Source: JAAYVZ01 sp035384965 (GTDB lineage: Bacteria > Acidobacteriota > Thermoanaerobaculia > Thermoanaerobaculales > Thermoanaerobaculaceae). From it: 64,000 bases of DNA. Position numbers and translations under genes: made by a program. The stretch spans positions 1 to 64,000 of the forward strand of contig DAOOJE010000011.1 of the NCBI GenBank assembly GCA_035384965.1, given 5' to 3'. Below are positions 61,247 through 64,000 of this stretch, piece by piece (the first letter of the stretch is position 1; the number at the start of each line of letters is the position of its first letter). The notes under the pieces are model-generated. The model was not told the DNA's origin. It saw only the letters and a list, made by a program, of their open reading frames with translations, and did no database searches.

Positions 61247-63325
61247 ATGAGGGCAAGAGCAGGTGTGTCGATCACTGTGTGTTTTGTGCTTGCTTGGCTT
61301 GTGCCGGCATCGTCGTCGGCAGTTCAGAAGATCCTCGTCAACTTGGATTCGGGGGCGAAAGTCGATGTCGCCTATTTGGATGAACTCAACCAAAGCCGCG
61401 TTCGCTCACTAGTCCTGGCTGCGGACCGCTCCACGCAAGAGGACTGCCCCTACACAGACCCGAACTACAAAGGCCTCTTCAAGCAAGGAGACCGGGTCTT
61501 CGTGTCCAAGAACTACATGGTCTGGTTCGACTTGACGCCAGGAGACGGCGTCGTCTATCCGCTTGCTCCGAGTCGAGGCCCCAATGGCGTCCTCGCCAAT
61601 AGCTTCACGAGGGCCGGCGCCTTGGCAGGTTGGTGGACGCTCAACCCGGTCGCAAACAACTTCAAGTACTTCAGAACCGGGCCACACGGAAGCGGGGCGG
61701 GTGGGTGCGGAGCAGTCTGGGCTCACAACGAGCTCATACCCGGCTCTGCATCTCCCAACCCTCCCCCTAGCGGAGTACCCCCTTACCGCTACTGGTGGGA
61801 CGAGTACGGTCCTCCGCTCGAACACACCTTGACAGTCGTACCACCGACAGGCCCAGCGCTCCTAGTATCCGCCTACTATGCCCAGAGAATCCCCGGCAAC
61901 TTCGGTCTTGCCGTTGATGGCGTCGAGGACAGTGCGGGCGTTCACTACAAGACAACCACGATGAAGATGGTTGGGCGAGGCGCAAACGGCGACTTCACCG
62001 ACATCGAGGATGGCAACGACCAGAACGGGGTCCAGAACTCCGTCGACACGGAAATCGACTACGTCTGCACCCGCAACGGAGTGAAGGTGACCTGGAGGTT
62101 CAGGGCGGCGGATTCCTCGAAGAGCGTGAAGATCCGAAACGCGTATGTGTTTCTCTGGACAGCATATGCTCAGGACGAGGACGGAACCGGACCTCTCCCG
62201 CCGGCTGGGACGGGGTGCGACCCGGGCGACCGCCCGGGCCAGCCGGAGCTGAACGCATCCGAGTATCCAGAGCAGCAGTGGGGCCGGCCGATGTTCAACC
62301 AATCGTCGATGAGGCTCGCTACGAATTTCGACCCCGCGCTGTCGGGCATGCGAGACTGGCCGCAGGGGTTCCCGGAGTACTTCGACGGCTACTTCGCCCC
62401 CGAGGCGACCTGGGGCCCATTTCAGCCGGGGACGATCGTCCCGATGGTCCTTGTCGACCCCAAGTGCCCCTGGCCTGAGCATAACCACGACGTTGTCAGC
62501 TCCTATGTCACGCAGTACGTACCGCCACCCCAAGGTCAAAGGCCAACGGGGGGACAGCACTACCTGGTTCCTGAGAACGCGTGGCTTCGTAGTGGTGAAT
62601 CTCAGACGCTCGCCCTGAGTTCGCCCCGGTGGCAATTCACGAGCCTGGGCCTGCCCCACTCTGGAGCGGGCACACTAGACGTTCCGTTCGTCCATGAGTG
62701 GTGGCACCTGATCAGCTGGAACGAGGCTCGCGACGGGACCCTTGGGCTCGGGATCAAACGGCAGCCTGCGAGCGCGAACGACTACGAGCTGCTGCGCGGG
62801 GGGGCCTGGTATTCTGGGACGTATTTCCTGTCGACAAACGAGGGGCCCTTGGTGCCTGATTCGCTGACCCTCGACCCTACTGGCAACATGATTCTCGAAC
62901 CAGGGGAGACGGCGGAGCTCAGACCCACGTGGCTGACGGCCAGATCCGCGTCCACTTCCAGCGTTACAGGAGCGCTTTCCAGCATCACGGGCCCGGCGGG
63001 CGCAACTTACACCATCGGCGATGCATCAGCTCAGTACCCGGCCTTCGCGGCGGCAGACCCAGCCAACCCCGAGGCGAACAAGAAGAGCTGCGGCCCACCG
63101 AGAGTCAACTGCTACACGCTGAGCGTGTCAGACCCCAGCCTCAGGCCGGCCCGCCACTGGGACGCCACAGTTGTTGAGACCCTGAGCACAGGCGAAAGCA
63201 CGACTTGGCGGGTGCACATGGGGAGGAGCTTCGCTGACGTCCCCATCTCACACTGGGCGTATCGCTGGGCGGATGCAGCCAGAACCCTGACGGGTCGATC
63301 AACTACTGCCCGGATGCCACCTTGA
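61247..63325 (+). CDS. Large secreted protein with C-terminal SLH-like domain cut by a frameshift
   Basis: A 692-aa product as read. The signal peptide is VSITVCFVLAWLVPASSSA. The body is beta-rich with many Trp/Pro/Gly segments and a few cysteines and is of no family I know; it includes TLDPTGNMILEPGETAELRP, an Ig-like start typical of extracellular proteins. Near the end MGRSFADVPISHWAYRWADA begins an SLH-like domain, but the frame then reads RTLTGRSTTARMPP and stops. The domain's second half is in another frame (63283-63381). The base composition is lower in GC than the window average. ATG 61247 follows AGGAGG. Confidence 0.75.
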   Translation: MRARAGVSITVCFVLAWLVPASSSAVQKILVNLDSGAKVDVAYLDELNQSRVRSLVLAADRSTQEDCPYTDPNYKGLFKQGDRVFVSKNYMVWFDLTPGDGVVYPLAPSRGPNGVLANSFTRAGALAGWWTLNPVANNFKYFRTGPHGSGAGGCGAVWAHNELIPGSASPNPPPSGVPPYRYWWDEYGPPLEHTLTVVPPTGPALLVSAYYAQRIPGNFGLAVDGVEDSAGVHYKTTTMKMVGRGANGDFTDIEDGNDQNGVQNSVDTEIDYVCTRNGVKVTWRFRAADSSKSVKIRNAYVFLWTAYAQDEDGTGPLPPAGTGCDPGDRPGQPELNASEYPEQQWGRPMFNQSSMRLATNFDPALSGMRDWPQGFPEYFDGYFAPEATWGPFQPGTIVPMVLVDPKCPWPEHNHDVVSSYVTQYVPPPQGQRPTGGQHYLVPENAWLRSGESQTLALSSPRWQFTSLGLPHSGAGTLDVPFVHEWWHLISWNEARDGTLGLGIKRQPASANDYELLRGGAWYSGTYFLSTNEGPLVPDSLTLDPTGNMILEPGETAELRPTWLTARSASTSSVTGALSSITGPAGATYTIGDASAQYPAFAAADPANPEANKKSCGPPRVNCYTLSVSDPSLRPARHWDATVVETLSTGESTTWRVHMGRSFADVPISHWAYRWADAARTLTGRSTTARMPP

Positions 63326-63381
63326 CACGTGCGGAACTGGCCACGTTTCTTGTCGTCACGTTTGGCCTGACTCTGGAGTGA
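63283..63381 (+). other. Out-of-frame second half of the SLH-like domain
   Basis: Read from 63283 this gives NPDGSINYCPDATLTRAELA and TFLVVTFGLTLE, then a stop at 63379-63381. This is the usual ending of such C-terminal domains (YCPD..xTRA.xAxFL). The expected linker of about ten residues between WADA and NPDG is missing, so a deletion of about 30 bases that also changed the frame is likely, or a sequencing or assembly fault. Confidence 0.75.
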
Positions 63382-63393
63382 CGGAGGAGGCAC

Positions 63394-64000
63394 ATGAGGG
63401 CGGCCAAGGTCCGGTGCGACACCCGGATTCCACGTTGCCGAGGCTGCGGTCGGGGGCACGAGACGTTCGGGGAGTGGGGCTTGACTTGCCCGCAATCGAC
63501 TCCTACGGCTCTGATCGCAACCAGGTCGTCAGTTCTGATCCTCGCCATGCTCTTGGTAGCGGGAGGCGTGATTTGCGACGATGGTGCGCTCCCTTCGGAC
63601 TCGCGCAGCTCAAGCGCACCAGATCCTCTCAACACCGCTCAAGTTAGGTCGACCCCTGTCGAGAACGTCGACGGCCCCAATGCGGTCGCTTCCGGTGGGA
63701 CCGTCGTGGACTGGTTCGGGAACCTCTGGATCCGCGCAGGGTCGCCCGGCGACGTGGGCGGACCAGGAGAGGCCAATTGGTATATCGACGACCTAGCGGC
63801 AGGTGGTGTCTCGTCGATCCAGTACGCGCTCGACCGCTACTACCTCTGGTCGCTCCCTGGCATGTCCCGTCGTTGGGGCAAGGGCTGGCTAGCCAAGCAC
63901 ATAGTCGTAGTACTCCTCATGCGAGCATACGAGCTTCGGAACCAGTTGTCGCCGGAACAGCTCTCTGGACTCGACGAGCTTGCCTCGGACGCGCTCGACG
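63394..64000 (+). CDS. Partial gene: zinc-ribbon-headed single-pass membrane protein
   Basis: Starts at ATG 63394 behind GGAGGAGGCAC and stays open to the window edge, so at least 202 residues. The head has RCRGCGRGHETFGEWGLTCP, a possible zinc knuckle. A membrane helix follows (SSVLILAMLLVAGGVI). The outer part has PGEANWYIDDLAAGGVSSIQ and ends in a helical region. Not recognised. It follows the secreted SLH-type protein by 12 bases beyond the shifted stop and is probably co-transcribed. Confidence 0.65.
   Translation, partial: MRAAKVRCDTRIPRCRGCGRGHETFGEWGLTCPQSTPTALIATRSSVLILAMLLVAGGVICDDGALPSDSRSSSAPDPLNTAQVRSTPVENVDGPNAVASGGTVVDWFGNLWIRAGSPGDVGGPGEANWYIDDLAAGGVSSIQYALDRYYLWSLPGMSRRWGKGWLAKHIVVVLLMRAYELRNQLSPEQLSGLDELASDALD

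Overview
The window is GC-rich DNA from a Gram-negative bacterium. It carries an outer-membrane barrel protein, a periplasmic amidase, a PilT-type motor, rhamnose sugar genes, an exosortase and a ceramide-type lipid operon. Together with the truncated C-terminal SLH-like domain near 63.3 kb, this suggests a deep, non-proteobacterial lineage, possibly Acidobacteriota (Thermoanaerobaculia- or Holophagae-like). The taxonomic placement is inference; no rRNA or tRNA gene lies in the window.

Layout. 0.4-11.1 kb: zinc alcohol dehydrogenase, a degenerate (pseudo)kinase, a GT-C membrane protein, EttA, a prolyl oligopeptidase, an RNA gene that folds like 6S RNA (8939-9117, with promoter and terminator hairpin), a cysteine-synthase-family enzyme and an outer-membrane barrel. 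11.2-15.1 kb: a tightly overlapping minus-strand operon QueD-like / NAD-epimerase / serine palmitoyltransferase-like / GNAT-like, which matches the bacterial ceramide trio (CerR, Spt, bCerS). 15.2-26.9 kb: EamA transporter, amidase, histidine kinase, tRNA nucleotidyltransferase, PilT with a coiled-coil tail, a double-CDGSH protein, a TGS GTPase and a solute:sodium symporter. 26.9-32.4 kb: CHAD protein plus Ppx/GppA (polyphosphate), an SRPBCC protein and a GAF histidine kinase.

32.5-43.0 kb is the most distinctive part: a minus-strand module with an NtrC-type activator, a good sigma-54 promoter just downstream of it, a double-receiver protein, two HdrA-like flavoproteins, a QmoC-like membrane subunit, an MvhD-like protein, an FdhB-like Fe-S protein and a formate dehydrogenase catalytic subunit. 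The last has an in-frame UGA that reads as selenocysteine, followed by a SECIS hairpin with the GGUCU apical loop. I read this as a regulated, membrane-linked formate oxidation or bifurcation complex.

43.3-46.5 kb: two overlapping GT-C glycosyltransferases. 46.5-51.6 kb: an accessory stretch with an IS256-family transposase remnant, paired palindromes, an (AG)10 tract inside a possible promoter, and three exported proteins. 51.8-57.8 kb: a sugar epimerase, a fused FakA-FakB-type protein flanked by two paralogous tiny zinc-ribbon proteins, asparaginase II, an FHA protein and a thioesterase. 57.9-60.8 kb: rmlB-rmlD-exosortase H-exosortase partner operon. 61.2-64.0 kb: a large secreted protein whose C-terminal SLH-like domain is broken by a small deletion/frameshift, and an open-ended gene running off the window.
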